Shown piece after piece: positions 55,510 to 64,000 of a DNA stretch of 64,000 bases. The position numbers and the translations under genes are program-made. The stretch is taken from NCBI GenBank assembly GCA_947374535.1, contig CANCCJ010000002.1, positions 36,029 to 100,028 on the forward strand, read 5' to 3'. The notes beneath the pieces were generated by a model that was not told where the DNA came from, did not search any database, and worked only from the letters and a program-made list of their open reading frames with translations. Within the stretch, counting starts at the first letter, position 1. Each line of letters begins with the position of its first letter. Source of the DNA: Comamonadaceae bacterium. GTDB lineage: Bacteria; Pseudomonadota; Gammaproteobacteria; Burkholderiales; Burkholderiaceae.

Positions 55510-56367
55510 ATGTCAGACACACCTTCAGAACTTACCCGCCTCAACAAACGCATGGCCGAACTTGGTCTGTGCTCACGCCGCGAGGCCGACGCGTGGATTG
55601 ATCAAGGCTGGGTGCTGGTCAACGGACGCCCTGCTGAAATGGGTGTGAAAGTGGGTCCTCATGACCGCGTGGAAATTGACCCACGCGCCAAGGGTCACCA
55701 AGACACACAAGTCACTGTTCTGCTACACAAGCCCATGGGCTATGTGAGCGGCCAAGCCGAGGACGGGCATGAGCCCGCAATTGTGCTGATCAACCCTCGC
55801 ACGCATTGGGCAGGCGATTCGTCCAAACGACGCTTCACGCCCACGCAGTTGCGCAGCCTCGCGCCTTCGGGCCGACTCGACATCGACTCCACAGGCTTGT
55901 TGGTTTTGACGCAAGACGGCCGCGTCGCTCGCCAATTGATCGGCGAAGACTCGGAGATGGAAAAAGAGTATTTGGTGCGCGTGACCTACACCGGCCACGA
56001 AAACACCGCCGCAGCCACAGCCGCATCTGCCACGTATGGCGGCAGAGCGAATCAACTCAGCGCGATCGGTGACCACGACCGCGTGATCAACAACGTGCAG
56101 GCAGTGTTTCCGAAGGCCCAGCTCGAACGCTTGCGCCACGGCTTGAGCTTGGACGGTAAGCCCCTCAAACGCGCACAGGTGGAATGGCAAAACCCAGAGC
56201 AGCTTCGCTTCGTACTGACCGAGGGCAAGAAGCGCCAAATTCGTCGCATGTGTGAACAAGTCGGCCTTCAGGTCGTGGGCCTCAAGCGCATCCGCATTGG
56301 GCATGTACAACTGGGGCAGCTGCCTGCGGGGCAGTGGCGGTATTTGGGTCCGAACGAGCGCTTTTAA
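55510..56367 (+). CDS. RsuA/RluB/RluF-family 23S rRNA pseudouridine synthase
   Basis: 285-aa enzyme converting a uridine to pseudouridine in rRNA. An N-terminal S4 RNA-binding domain (TRLNKRMAELGLCSRREADA) is followed by the catalytic domain: LLHKPMGYVSG, APSGRLDIDSTGLLVLTQDG with the catalytic Asp, and TEGKKRQIRRMCEQVGLQVV. The arrangement resembles RluF (23S U2604) more than RluB, but this needs a phylogeny. ATG 55510 is the start; the frame open back to 55396 overlaps the regulator gene. A terminator follows. Confidence 0.9.
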   Translation: MSDTPSELTRLNKRMAELGLCSRREADAWIDQGWVLVNGRPAEMGVKVGPHDRVEIDPRAKGHQDTQVTVLLHKPMGYVSGQAEDGHEPAIVLINPRTHWAGDSSKRRFTPTQLRSLAPSGRLDIDSTGLLVLTQDGRVARQLIGEDSEMEKEYLVRVTYTGHENTAAATAASATYGGRANQLSAIGDHDRVINNVQAVFPKAQLERLRHGLSLDGKPLKRAQVEWQNPEQLRFVLTEGKKRQIRRMCEQVGLQVVGLKRIRIGHVQLGQLPAGQWRYLGPNERF

Positions 56368-56405
56368 TCTCCCCGCTTGTTTCTACCTCTTGAAATTTAG
56401 GCCAG

Positions 56406-56433
56406 CGCCCCACAACTCTGGGGCGTTGTTTTT
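56406..56433 (+). terminator. Intrinsic terminator after the pseudouridine synthase gene
   Basis: CGCCCCA (56406-56412) pairs with TGGGGCG (56419-56425) around CAACTC, followed by TTGTTTTT. It lies about 40 nt past the stop codon and just ahead of htpG. Confidence 0.9.
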
Positions 56434-56452
56434 GTAATTTAGTTTTTAAACC

Positions 56453-58414
56453 ATGACCAAACAAACCCATTCCTTCCAAGCCGAAGTCTCACAGCTGCTG
56501 CACCTTGTCACGCATTCGCTGTATTCCAACAAAGAAATCTTCTTGCGCGAGTTGGTGTCCAACGCCTCTGACGCATGCGACAAACTGCGCTACGAAGGCT
56601 TGAACAACGATGCTTTGTTTGAAGGCAACGCCGACCTCGAAGTGCGCGTGAGCTTTGACAAAGACGCTCGCACCCTGACCATTGCCGACAACGGTATTGG
56701 CATGAGCCAAGAAGAAGCCATTGCCCACCTCGGCACGATTGCCAAGAGCGGCACGCGCGAGTTCATGGGCAAACTCAGTGGCGACCAAAAGACGGATGCC
56801 AAAGACCAAGGCGCTTTGATTGGCCAGTTTGGTGTGGGCTTTTATTCGGGCTACATCGTGGCGGACCGCATCACGGTTGAATCACGCCGTGCAGGTCTGA
56901 AGGCTGATGAGGGCGTGCGCTGGAGCAGCACCGGCACGGGCGACTTTGAGGTGGAGGCGATCACACAAGCCGAGCGCGGCACCCAAATCATCTTGCACCT
57001 GCGTGACGATGCCGAGGAGTACCTGAGTGCTTGGAAGCTCAAATCCGTCATCAACAAATACTCCGACCACATTTCTTTGCCCATTCGCATGCGCAAAGAA
57101 GAATGGAAAGAGGGTGAGAACGACCAACCCGGTGAAATGGTGCTCACCGACACGTGGGAAACCATCAACCAAGCGAACGCGCTGTGGGCCCGTGCCAAGA
57201 AGGACGTGAGCGACGAGCAGCACGCTGAGTTCTACAAACACATCAGCCATGACTTCGAGCCACCTTTGGCTTGGAGCCACAACCGCGTGGAAGGCAGTAC
57301 CGAGTACACGCAGCTGCTCTACATCCCAGGCAAAGCGCCGATGGACTTGTTCAATCGCGACAAGAAAGCCGGACTGAAGCTGTATGTGAAGCGCGTGTTC
57401 ATCATGGACGATGCTGAGGCACTGATGCCCTCTTACCTGCGTTTCATCAAAGGCGTGGTGGACTCTGCCGACTTGCCGCTGAACGTGAGCCGCGAGTTGC
57501 TACAAGAAAGCCGCGACGTGAAAGCGATTCGCGAAGGCAACACACGCCGTGTGTTGGCGGTGCTGGAAGACTTGGCCAAGTACGACAAAGCCCCCGTTGC
57601 TGGCGCCGATGGTGTGACCGATGTGCTCAGCGATGAAGACCAAGCGAAGCAAGGCAAGTACAGCCAGTTCTACGCTCAGTTTGGCGCGGTGCTCAAGGAA
57701 GGTTTGGGCGAAGACTTTGCGAACAAGGACAAACTCGCCAAACTGCTGCGCTTTGCCAGCACCACCACGGACAGCGTGAGCGTGTCGTTTGCCGACTACA
57801 AGGCGCGCATGAAAGAAGGCCAAGAGGCCATTTACTACATCACCGCTGACACTCTTGCGGCAGCCAAGAACAGCCCTCAACTGGAAGTGTTCCGTAAAAA
57901 AGGCATCGAAGTTTTGTTGATGACCGACCGCGTGGACGAGTGGGCTTTGAACTTTGTACAAGAGTTCGATGGCACGCCTTTGCAGTCTGTCGCCAAAGGC
58001 GCGGTTGACTTGGGTTCACTCCAAGACGAAGCGGAGAAGAAGGCGGCCGAAGACGCCGCTGAAGCCTTCAAACCCGTTCTTGCCAAACTCAAAGAAGCCT
58101 TGAAAGACAAGGCCGACGATGTGCGCGTGACCACCCGCTTGGTGGACTCGCCTGCGTGCTTGGTGGTAAAGGACCACGGCATGTCCATGCAACTGGCTCG
58201 CATGCTCAAGCAAGCAGGTCAAGAAGCGCCAGAGATGAAGCCAGTGCTTGAGGTGAATGCCGACCACGCCTTGGTCAAAAAACTCAGCGCCGATGCCAAC
58301 CCCCACTTCAACGATTTGGCGCACATCTTGTTTGACCAAGCCTTGTTAGCGGAAGGTGGTTTGCCAGAAGATCCTGCCGCCTATGTGAAACGGGTGAACG
58401 CACTCTTGGTGTAA
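56453..58414 (+). CDS. htpG: Hsp90-family chaperone HtpG
   Basis: 653-aa ATP-dependent chaperone. N-terminal ATPase motifs are [44 protein letters not shown] and [13 protein letters not shown]. The middle domain follows from about residue 250 ([37 protein letters not shown]), and the C-terminal dimerisation domain ends in [11 protein letters not shown]. Full length for the bacterial family and no C-terminal MEEVD. It is preceded by a terminator, so it has its own promoter; no clear sigma-32 box could be fixed in the short gap. Confidence 0.97.
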   Translation: MTKQTHSFQAEVSQLLHLVTHSLYSNKEIFLRELVSNASDACDKLRYEGLNNDALFEGNADLEVRVSFDKDARTLTIADNGIGMSQEEAIAHLGTIAKSGTREFMGKLSGDQKTDAKDQGALIGQFGVGFYSGYIVADRITVESRRAGLKADEGVRWSSTGTGDFEVEAITQAERGTQIILHLRDDAEEYLSAWKLKSVINKYSDHISLPIRMRKEEWKEGENDQPGEMVLTDTWETINQANALWARAKKDVSDEQHAEFYKHISHDFEPPLAWSHNRVEGSTEYTQLLYIPGKAPMDLFNRDKKAGLKLYVKRVFIMDDAEALMPSYLRFIKGVVDSADLPLNVSRELLQESRDVKAIREGNTRRVLAVLEDLAKYDKAPVAGADGVTDVLSDEDQAKQGKYSQFYAQFGAVLKEGLGEDFANKDKLAKLLRFASTTTDSVSVSFADYKARMKEGQEAIYYITADTLAAAKNSPQLEVFRKKGIEVLLMTDRVDEWALNFVQEFDGTPLQSVAKGAVDLGSLQDEAEKKAAEDAAEAFKPVLAKLKEALKDKADDVRVTTRLVDSPACLVVKDHGMSMQLARMLKQAGQEAPEMKPVLEVNADHALVKKLSADANPHFNDLAHILFDQALLAEGGLPEDPAAYVKRVNALLV

Positions 58415-58424
58415 AACAGGGTCC

Positions 58425-59165
58425 ATGACACACATGGACATCAACACCCCCTCTTCAATTGAAGACATCATGGCCAGCACGCAGGTGCTGGCCTTTGATA
58501 TTTTTGGCACCGTCGTGGACTGGCACGGCAGCATCATGCGCGAGGTGCGGACGCTCTACCCTCACGTCGATGCCAACGCTTTTGCGCTAGCTTGGCGTGC
58601 GGGCTATCAGCCAGCCATGGCTCGTGTGCGCTCTGGTGAACTGGGTTGGACGCGGATTGACGAGTTACACCGTTTGATCCTTGAGACCCTGCTTCCACAG
58701 TTTGGTTTGTCGCACTTGAGCGAAAGAGAGCGTGTTCACCTGAATCGCGTTTGGCATCGCCTGGATGCGTGGCCCGACAGTGTTGCAGGCTTGCAGCGGC
58801 TGAAGAAAAAATTCACGATTTGCAGCTTATCCAACGGCAATATTGGACTGCTGACCAATATGGCAAAGCGTGCAGGCCTGCCGTGGGACTGCGTGCTTTC
58901 GGCAGAGGTGTTTCGTGCTTATAAGCCTGATCCTGCCACTTACCTCGGTGTGGCCCAAGTGTTTGATTTGCAACCGCATGAAGTCATGCTTTGCGCGGCT
59001 CATCATGACGATTTACAAGCAGCTCGCTCGTGTGGTTTACGCACCGCGTATATTGAGCGCCCCCTCGAGTTTGGGGCCTTACAGCCTAAAGAAGTGTCGC
59101 CGCAAGCTGGCAACGATCTACATGTGCGTGATATCCACGCACTGGCTGACTTGCTCGGTTGTTAA
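58425..59165 (+). CDS. Haloacid dehalogenase type II (HAD superfamily)
   Basis: 246-aa HAD hydrolase. FDIFGTVVDWHGS carries the nucleophile Asp25. The SNGNIGLL motif, the Lys in FRAYKPDPATYLGVA and CAAHHDDLQAARSCGLRTAYI form the rest of the site. The FDxxGTxxD start and these spacings are those of L-2-haloacid dehalogenases, although many members act on other substrates. It lies 10 nt after htpG and overlaps the end of the convergent srkA by 3 bp. Confidence 0.88.
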   Translation: MTHMDINTPSSIEDIMASTQVLAFDIFGTVVDWHGSIMREVRTLYPHVDANAFALAWRAGYQPAMARVRSGELGWTRIDELHRLILETLLPQFGLSHLSERERVHLNRVWHRLDAWPDSVAGLQRLKKKFTICSLSNGNIGLLTNMAKRAGLPWDCVLSAEVFRAYKPDPATYLGVAQVFDLQPHEVMLCAAHHDDLQAARSCGLRTAYIERPLEFGALQPKEVSPQAGNDLHVRDIHALADLLGC

Positions 59166-60166
59166 GCGCACAGCGGCTCTTCTTGCATCGCTTCGCACTG
59201 CTCTACCAACATGTGCGTTTGCCCCGCCCAATAGTCGCTTGTGCCAAACCATGAGAAGTGCTGCGCGAATGCAGGATCGTCTTTGCGCCTCGCCAACCAT
59301 GCGCTGTAGTGAATCAGACGCAAGGTTCGTAGAGGCTCGATCAACACCAACTCACTGCGATTGAGCTCACGCATTTGTTCGTAACCGTCTAAGAGCATGG
59401 AAAGCTGCTGGGTACGCTGTGGTCGGTCACCGCTGAGCAACATCCACAAGTCTTGTATGGCTGGCCCCATGCGCGCATCGTCCAAGTCGACAAAGTGCGG
59501 TCCGCCTTCGGGTAAATCTGTGGGTGTCCACAAAATATTGCCCGGGTGGCAATCGCCATGCAGACGAATGTCATGCGCTGGGTGCATTGCGAACTGCTCG
59601 TTCGCAAGCGCGATGGCTTGATCACAGACGCCTAACCATGCGCTTTGCTGATCCAGCGGAATGATGTTTTGCGCGATGAGCCAGTCACGCGAATCCACCG
59701 CAAATGTTTGGACGTTCAATGTGGGGCGTGTGGCAAATTGATGTCTAGCACCGATGTTGTGAATGCGCGCGATGAAGCGACCAATCCATTCCAGTACTTC
59801 AGGGTCGTCTAGCTCTGGCATACGGCCACCACGACGCGGGCTGACACTGAATGCAAAACCATGTGCGTGGTGCAAGGTTTTGTCATGCATCGCCAATGGG
59901 CCAACCATTGGAATTTCGTCTGCCATCAATTCAGCCGCAAAGCTGTGCTCTTCCAGAATCTGTGCATCGCTCCAGCGTTCGGGCCTGTAGAACTTGGCCA
60001 CCACGGAGCTGTTGTCATCCAGCATGGCTTGGTAAACGCGGTTTTCATACGAACTCAATGCCGTTAGACGTCCGTCCACAGCAAGCCCTAGGTTGGACAG
60101 TGCATCCAGCACCACGTCGGGCGTGAGTGATTGGTAGACATGGTGTTTGGGTGCGTCGTCAAACAC
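59162..60166 (-). CDS. srkA: SrkA (YihE/RdoA) stress-response kinase
   Basis: About 334-aa kinase of the aminoglycoside-phosphotransferase-like fold, which in E. coli limits stress-induced death. LSSYENRVYQAML is the N-lobe loop, IRLHGDCHPGNILW the catalytic loop and HFVDLDDARMGPAIQDLWML the metal motif. I prefer GTG 60166, which overlaps the DUF1840 gene's stop by 8 bp and has AGAGG upstream; GTG 60199 would overlap it by 41 bp. With the kinase-USP protein this is the second eukaryotic-like kinase in the window. Confidence 0.92.
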   Translation of the reverse strand: MFDDAPKHHVYQSLTPDVVLDALSNLGLAVDGRLTALSSYENRVYQAMLDDNSSVVAKFYRPERWSDAQILEEHSFAAELMADEIPMVGPLAMHDKTLHHAHGFAFSVSPRRGGRMPELDDPEVLEWIGRFIARIHNIGARHQFATRPTLNVQTFAVDSRDWLIAQNIIPLDQQSAWLGVCDQAIALANEQFAMHPAHDIRLHGDCHPGNILWTPTDLPEGGPHFVDLDDARMGPAIQDLWMLLSGDRPQRTQQLSMLLDGYEQMRELNRSELVLIEPLRTLRLIHYSAWLARRKDDPAFAQHFSWFGTSDYWAGQTHMLVEQCEAMQEEPLCA

Positions 60167-60500
60167 CCCAGACAACCTCTTTGTCTTCGGCGTGTGCACG
60201 GCGCAGCATGTCGATGAACGGCACCACGCGTTGTTTCAAACTGATCGTGCGAACGGACTCAACAGATGCTGCCTCACTGCCGTTTTCTCTATCATTTTTA
60301 CCCGCTGCCTTAGCTGCTTCATGCGCCAATTCTTCTTGTTTGACAGCAGCATGCAAAGCGTCAATCGCAGCAAGCATTTCCTCGGGCGCAATGATTCCCT
60401 GTGGACCAGGCGTTTTGCCAATGAGCTTCAAAATGTGTCGGCCTTGGGGCTCCAACAGGATGAGATCACCTGTGACCTTGGATTTGAATTTGTAAAGCAT
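60159..60500 (-). CDS. DUF1840-family protein
   Basis: 113-aa small cytosolic protein recognised as DUF1840, common in betaproteobacteria. The N-terminus MLYKFKSKVTGDLILLEPQGRHIL and KTPGPQGIIAPEEMLAAIDAL are the conserved parts, followed by a charged helical stretch and ISLKQRVVPFIDMLRRAHA. Function unknown. It sits directly before srkA in the same transcript with overlapping ends. Confidence 0.85.
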   Translation of the reverse strand: MLYKFKSKVTGDLILLEPQGRHILKLIGKTPGPQGIIAPEEMLAAIDALHAAVKQEELAHEAAKAAGKNDRENGSEAASVESVRTISLKQRVVPFIDMLRRAHAEDKEVVWGV

Positions 60501-60530
60501 GTTTTTATTGTGCGCTCTTAGCTCGTCACG

Positions 60531-61385
60531 TCAAGTTGCTTTGTTTTTACGATTCAGTATTTGATCTACGACGGCGTGAAACGCGTGTGACCGCTCAAAC
60601 ATCACCCAGTGCCCAGCATCTGGCACCACGGTGAACGACTCTAAGCTATGGAGCACCTTGGGCACTTGCGTCAATGTGTCTTTGTAAAGGGCGTCCTGCT
60701 CGCCCCAAACACCATGAACCGGACAGGCCCAGCGCGTTTGCACTTGCGCCAATACGTCGGTGCGCGCTATGCGACGTCGACGCATGCGGTCACGCATCAC
60801 ATTCGCTCGTTGCAAATCAATGACTTCTTCTGTCACGCTATCGACATGCGTCAACATCATGGCGTTGAGGTTATGTCGGTGAACAGCGCGCTGCGCAGCT
60901 GTGTCCATGTTCGATTGCATACCGCGCATTGGCAATGCCCTGCCAAACAATCCAAGTCCTGGGACGCCCACCAAAACCAATTCACGAATCAGATGAGGAT
61001 GTTGTGCGGCGATCATGCCGCCCGTCATGCCGCCAAATGAGAAGCCCATCACATCCACAGGCTGGCCATTGAATGTGTGATTGAGTATGTCTGCAATGAA
61101 AGGCACCAAGTCATCGGCATCGCTCACCCCATCAGGTAATGCGGAATCACCAAAACCAGGTAAATCTAGGGCCCATACAGGGCGGTACTGAGCGATGTGT
61201 TCGACATTGCGTACCCAGTGTGTCCAACTGCCTGAGCCGCCATGCAAGAGCACCAGTGGCGGCGCTGCATCACAAGCGGAGAGATGCCCGTTACTTGCAC
61301 CCCATACATGCCACACCGCACTTCCCCACGCATAGGACTGATCAATCCTCTGGGCATGCGCTTGAACAGCAGTGACTCTGGGCAT
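60531..61385 (-). CDS. Alpha/beta-fold hydrolase
   Basis: 284-aa serine hydrolase fold. LVLLHGGSGSWTHW gives the oxyanion region, and VMGFSFGGMTGGMIA the nucleophile elbow with Ser in Gly-Phe-Ser-Phe-Gly. WACPVHGVWGEQDALYKD supplies the acid, and VVPDAGHWVMFERS the catalytic His. It resembles C-C bond hydrolases and esterases; the substrate is not identifiable. A terminator separates it from the initiator tRNA upstream, so it has its own promoter. Confidence 0.9.
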   Translation of the reverse strand: MPRVTAVQAHAQRIDQSYAWGSAVWHVWGASNGHLSACDAAPPLVLLHGGSGSWTHWVRNVEHIAQYRPVWALDLPGFGDSALPDGVSDADDLVPFIADILNHTFNGQPVDVMGFSFGGMTGGMIAAQHPHLIRELVLVGVPGLGLFGRALPMRGMQSNMDTAAQRAVHRHNLNAMMLTHVDSVTEEVIDLQRANVMRDRMRRRRIARTDVLAQVQTRWACPVHGVWGEQDALYKDTLTQVPKVLHSLESFTVVPDAGHWVMFERSHAFHAVVDQILNRKNKAT

Positions 61386-61401
61386 TTGTGAATCTCACAA
61401 G

Positions 61402-61436
61402 AAAAACGCCCACTGAATGAATTCAGCGGGCGTTTT
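61402..61436. terminator. Bidirectional-type terminator after the initiator tRNA
   Basis: AAAACGCCC-A-CTGAAT (61403-61418) pairs with ATTCAG-C-GGGCGTTTT (61421-61436) with one mismatch, and T-runs flank both sides. It lies 5 nt beyond the tRNA 3' end on the minus strand and ends the alpha-operon/tRNA transcript. Confidence 0.92.
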
Positions 61437-61440
61437 AAAG

Positions 61441-61517
<77 letters not shown>

Positions 61518-61539
61518 TCAAGAGTATTAGTATAACCTA

Positions 61540-61935
61540 TTAAGCGATAGTTTCAGTAGAAGATGCATCAGAAACTTCTGCGCGATCAACTAATTCAACA
61601 TAGGCCATTGGTGCATTGTCACCAACGCGGAAACCCATTTTCAAGATGCGGGTGTAGCCGCCTGGACGTGTCTTGAAACGTGGGCCCAATTCGTTGAACA
61701 ATTTCACAACGCTGTCACGATCGCGCAAGCGATCAAATGCCAAACGGCGATTTGCAACGGTTGGTTCTTTGGCCAAAGTGATCATCGGCTCAATGACGCG
61801 ACGCAATTCTTTGGCTTTGGGCAATGTGGTTTTGATGGCTTCGTGCTCAATGAGCGAATTCATCATGTTGCGCAACATCGCCAAGCGGTGTGATGTTGTG
61901 CGGTTTAGTTTACGAAGTCCGTGTCCGTGACGCAT
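61540..61935 (-). CDS. rplQ: Ribosomal protein bL17
   Basis: 131-aa 50S protein. [20 protein letters not shown] and [20 protein letters not shown] are the invariant N-terminal parts; [20 protein letters not shown] follows. The last ribosomal gene of the alpha operon in the usual position after rpoA, with the initiator tRNA next. Confidence 0.98.
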   Translation of the reverse strand: MRHGHGLRKLNRTTSHRLAMLRNMMNSLIEHEAIKTTLPKAKELRRVIEPMITLAKEPTVANRRLAFDRLRDRDSVVKLFNELGPRFKTRPGGYTRILKMGFRVGDNAPMAYVELVDRAEVSDASSTETIA

Positions 61936-61962
61936 TTTGATTCCTTAAGTATTTTGCCGGCC

Positions 61963-61979
61963 GCCGTATCAGGTACGGC
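61963..61979 (-). other. Hairpin between rpoA and rplQ
   Basis: GCCGTA (61963-61968) pairs with TACGGC (61974-61979) around TCAGG. There is no T-run. One of three junction hairpins in this operon. Confidence 0.6.
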
Positions 61980-62012
61980 CAGGGGGACGTTTTAGTCTAT
62001 GGTGACTTTAGT

Positions 62013-63005
62013 TCAACGACGCTCTAAGCCAGCAGGTGGCCAGCTCTCGAGCTTCATGCCCAAGGTCAAACCACGAGAAGCTAGAACTTCTTTGATTTCG
62101 TTGAGTGACTTGCGACCCAAGTTAGGGGTCTTGAGCAACTCGTTTTCAGTGCGCTGGATCAGGTCACCGATGTAATAGATGTTTTCTGCTTTCAAGCAAT
62201 TGGCCGAACGAACGGTCAATTCCAACTCATCAACAGGGCGCAACAAAATAGGATCGAACTGTTGGCCACCACGTGGCGCAGCTGCTTCCATGATGCCGTT
62301 GATAGCGTCGCCTTCCAACTGTGCGAACACAGCCAGTTGCTCAACCAAAATCTTCGAAGAAGCACGCACGGCGTCTTCAGCGGTGATGGCACCGTTGGTT
62401 TCAATTTCCATGACCAAGCGGTCAAGGTCAGTACGTTGTTCAACGCGTGCGTTTTCAACGCTGTAGCTGACGCGACTCACTGGAGAGAAAGAAGCGTCCA
62501 ACACGATACGACCGATAGATTTGCTTGGCTCTTCGCCGTAACGACGCACGGTACCAGGCACATAGCCACGGCCTGTTTCAACTTTGAGTTGAATGTCGAT
62601 CTTGCCGCCGTGCGACAAGTTAGCAATCACGTGCTCAGGGTTAATGATTTCAACATCGTGAGGCACTTGAATGTCTGCAGCAGTCACAGCACCTTCGCCG
62701 TCTTTGCGCAAGCTCAAAGTAACTTCATCACGGTTGTGCATCTTGAACACAACGCCTTTGAGGTTCAACAAAATGTTGACCACATCTTCTTGCACACCGT
62801 CGATGGACGAGTACTCGTGCACCACGCCAGCAATGGTGACTTCAGTCACTGCATAGCCAACCATGGAAGACAACAAAACACGACGCAGGGCATTACCTAA
62901 CGTGTGGCCATAGCCACGCTCAAACGGCTCCAAGGTGACCTTGGCACGGTTGTGACCCAATTGCTCGACGTGAATATTTTTTGGTTTCAGCAAGTTTGTT
63001 TGCAT
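62013..63005 (-). CDS. rpoA: RNA polymerase alpha subunit
   Basis: 330-aa subunit. The N-terminal assembly domain ([34 protein letters not shown]) is followed by a flexible linker and a C-terminal domain with [20 protein letters not shown] and [20 protein letters not shown], which contacts promoters and activators. Full length and in the standard rpsD-rpoA-rplQ order. Confidence 0.99.
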   Translation of the reverse strand: MQTNLLKPKNIHVEQLGHNRAKVTLEPFERGYGHTLGNALRRVLLSSMVGYAVTEVTIAGVVHEYSSIDGVQEDVVNILLNLKGVVFKMHNRDEVTLSLRKDGEGAVTAADIQVPHDVEIINPEHVIANLSHGGKIDIQLKVETGRGYVPGTVRRYGEEPSKSIGRIVLDASFSPVSRVSYSVENARVEQRTDLDRLVMEIETNGAITAEDAVRASSKILVEQLAVFAQLEGDAINGIMEAAAPRGGQQFDPILLRPVDELELTVRSANCLKAENIYYIGDLIQRTENELLKTPNLGRKSLNEIKEVLASRGLTLGMKLESWPPAGLERR

Positions 63006-63061
63006 TCAGATTTCCTCTCAATACCCCCGGTTCGTTACACCGGTAAGGCTGGGTGTCTGGA

Positions 63062-63087
63062 CCACGCTGCGCGAGCAGGCAGCGTGG
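63062..63087 (-). other. Hairpin between rpsD and rpoA (first)
   Basis: CCACGCTGC (63062-63070) pairs perfectly with GCAGCGTGG (63079-63087) around an 8-nt loop, in the 112-nt gap. There is no T-run. Confidence 0.65.
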
Positions 63088-63096
63088 GGTGCGTTA

Positions 63097-63113
63097 GGTT
63101 GAAAACTTCAACC
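63097..63113 (-). other. Hairpin between rpsD and rpoA (second)
   Basis: GGTTGAA (63097-63103) pairs with TTCAACC (63107-63113) around a 3-nt loop, directly after the rpsD stop. Confidence 0.55.
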
Positions 63114-63117
63114 AGGA

Positions 63118-63741
63118 TTAACGCGAGTAAAGTTCGACGATCAGGGATTCGTTGATGTCCGCAGCGAATTCGTCACGGTCTGGGGTCTTCTTGAAGACGC
63201 CTTCAGCTTTTTCGAGGTTAACTTCAACCCAAGCAGGCATGCCCACTTGCTTAGCCAACTCGAGTGCTTCCAACACGCGGCCTTGCTTTTTAGACTTTTC
63301 GCGCACAGCCACCACGTCACCTGCTTTTACCAAGTAAGAAGCAATGTTGACTTGATGACCGTTCACAGTGATAGCTTTGTGTGACACCAACTGACGCGCC
63401 TCTGCGCGTGTAGAGCCAAAGCCCATGCGGTAAACCACGTTGTCCAAACGTGTTTCCAACAAAGTCAACAGGTTTGCGCCGGTGTTGCCTTTTTGGCGGT
63501 CAGCAGCAGCGAAGTAGCGGCGGAACTGACGCTCCAACACACCGTACATGCGCTTCACTTTTTGCTTTTCACGCAATTGCAAGCCGAAGTCAGACGTGCG
63601 TTGACCAGAAGTACGGCCGTGTTGGCCAGGCTTGCTGTCGAATTTGCACTTGTCGCTAATAGAACGGCGTGCGCTCTTCAAGAACAAGTCAGTGCCTTCA
63701 CGGCGAGAGAGTTTGGCCTTGGGGCCTAGGTAACGTGCCAC
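63118..63741 (-). CDS. rpsD: Ribosomal protein uS4
   Basis: 207-aa primary 16S-binding protein. [40 protein letters not shown] and the S4 domain [20 protein letters not shown] are typical. It starts with GTG at 63741. The family member in E. coli represses its own operon, so the hairpins at both ends of this gene are of interest. Confidence 0.98.
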   Translation of the reverse strand: MARYLGPKAKLSRREGTDLFLKSARRSISDKCKFDSKPGQHGRTSGQRTSDFGLQLREKQKVKRMYGVLERQFRRYFAAADRQKGNTGANLLTLLETRLDNVVYRMGFGSTRAEARQLVSHKAITVNGHQVNIASYLVKAGDVVAVREKSKKQGRVLEALELAKQVGMPAWVEVNLEKAEGVFKKTPDRDEFAADINESLIVELYSR

Positions 63742-63783
63742 TTGAAATTCCTTATCTAATCAGCTACTCACATGAAGCGAGGA

Positions 63784-63806
63784 GCCGCTGGGGGTTAGCC
63801 AGCGGC
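63784..63806 (-). other. Hairpin between rpsK and rpsD
   Basis: GCCGCTGG (63784-63791) pairs perfectly with CCAGCGGC (63799-63806) around GGGTTAG, in the 97-nt gap. There is no T-run. Confidence 0.65.
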
Positions 63807-63841
63807 GGTGGGCTTGTGGTTAACAGTAAAAGCGTAAACGC

Positions 63842-64000
63842 TTAGATGCGACGACGCTTTTGTGGACGGCAGCCGTTGTGCGGCACTGGTGTCACGTCAG
63901 CAATCGAGTTGATGCGAATGCCCAATGCGGCCAAAGCGCGCACTGAAGATTCACGGCCAGGACCTGGACCTTTGATCTCGACATCAAGGTTCTTGATGCC
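63842..64000 (-). CDS. rpsK: Ribosomal protein uS11, C-terminal part
   Basis: The last 52 residues plus stop are present, ending [13 protein letters not shown], with [20 protein letters not shown] before it. These are characteristic of S11. The start lies beyond the right edge. Confidence 0.97.
   Translation of the reverse strand, partial: GIKNLDVEIKGPGPGRESSVRALAALGIRINSIADVTPVPHNGCRPQKRRRI

Overview
The window looks like a chromosome segment from a betaproteobacterium of the Burkholderiales, most likely Comamonadaceae (Limnohabitans/Rhodoferax/Polaromonas-like). This is inferred from the gene set and was not tested by a search. The pointers are a fused isobutyryl-CoA mutase (IcmF), a fused LivM-LivG transporter protein, orphan Bug/TctC binding proteins, a phasin, a DUF1840 protein, and the alpha-operon end rpsK-rpsD-rpoA-rplQ. 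No IS element, prophage or CRISPR array was seen. No gene-free stretch exceeds 300 bases; the largest gap is the roughly 240-bp livK/icmF intergenic region.

Left part (1-22.2 kb, almost all minus strand): an O-antigen locus. Read in the direction of transcription it holds rfaH (antiterminator), manC-fcl-gmd (GDP-L-fucose), an exact ops element, then uppS-wzz and the CDP-3,6-dideoxyhexose block rfbF-rfbG-rfbH-rfbS-like-rfbE. A wzx flippase, an RfbV-like glycosyltransferase, a Wzy-like polymerase, a GT9-like transferase and gmhA follow. Last come fnlA-fnlB-fnlC (UDP-L-FucNAc), wbuB, a PglC-like initiating phosphoglycosyltransferase, a PglD-like acetyltransferase and a truncated DegT aminotransferase. 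The rfbF-G-H-S-E-X-V order is that of Salmonella tyvelose O-antigens and predicts CDP-tyvelose, but the E3 reductase rfbI is absent from the window. Genes between about 6.3 and 13.1 kb are clearly AT-rich and look acquired.

Middle part (22.2-43 kb): a phasin and TetR regulator; an M20 amidohydrolase, CoaX and rhodanese; a liv operon (livK-H-MG-F) divergent from icmF over a gap with ACGT-type palindromes; an orphan Wzz-like/lipoprotein pair; AMP nucleosidase; phosphatidylserine decarboxylase; a NodIJ-type exporter; 3-hydroxybutyryl-CoA dehydrogenase; and a metallophosphoesterase overlapping a Ser/Thr kinase-USP fusion.

Right part (43-64 kb): two orphan tricarboxylate-type binding proteins; an uptake-and-activation cluster (acyl-CoA synthetase, livG-H-M, binding protein, livF, PaaK-like ligase) divergent from a Crp/Fnr regulator over an 18-bp palindrome; an RluF-type pseudouridine synthase; htpG; a haloacid dehalogenase; SrkA; a DUF1840 protein; an alpha/beta hydrolase; an initiator tRNA; and the distal alpha ribosomal operon with a hairpin at each junction.
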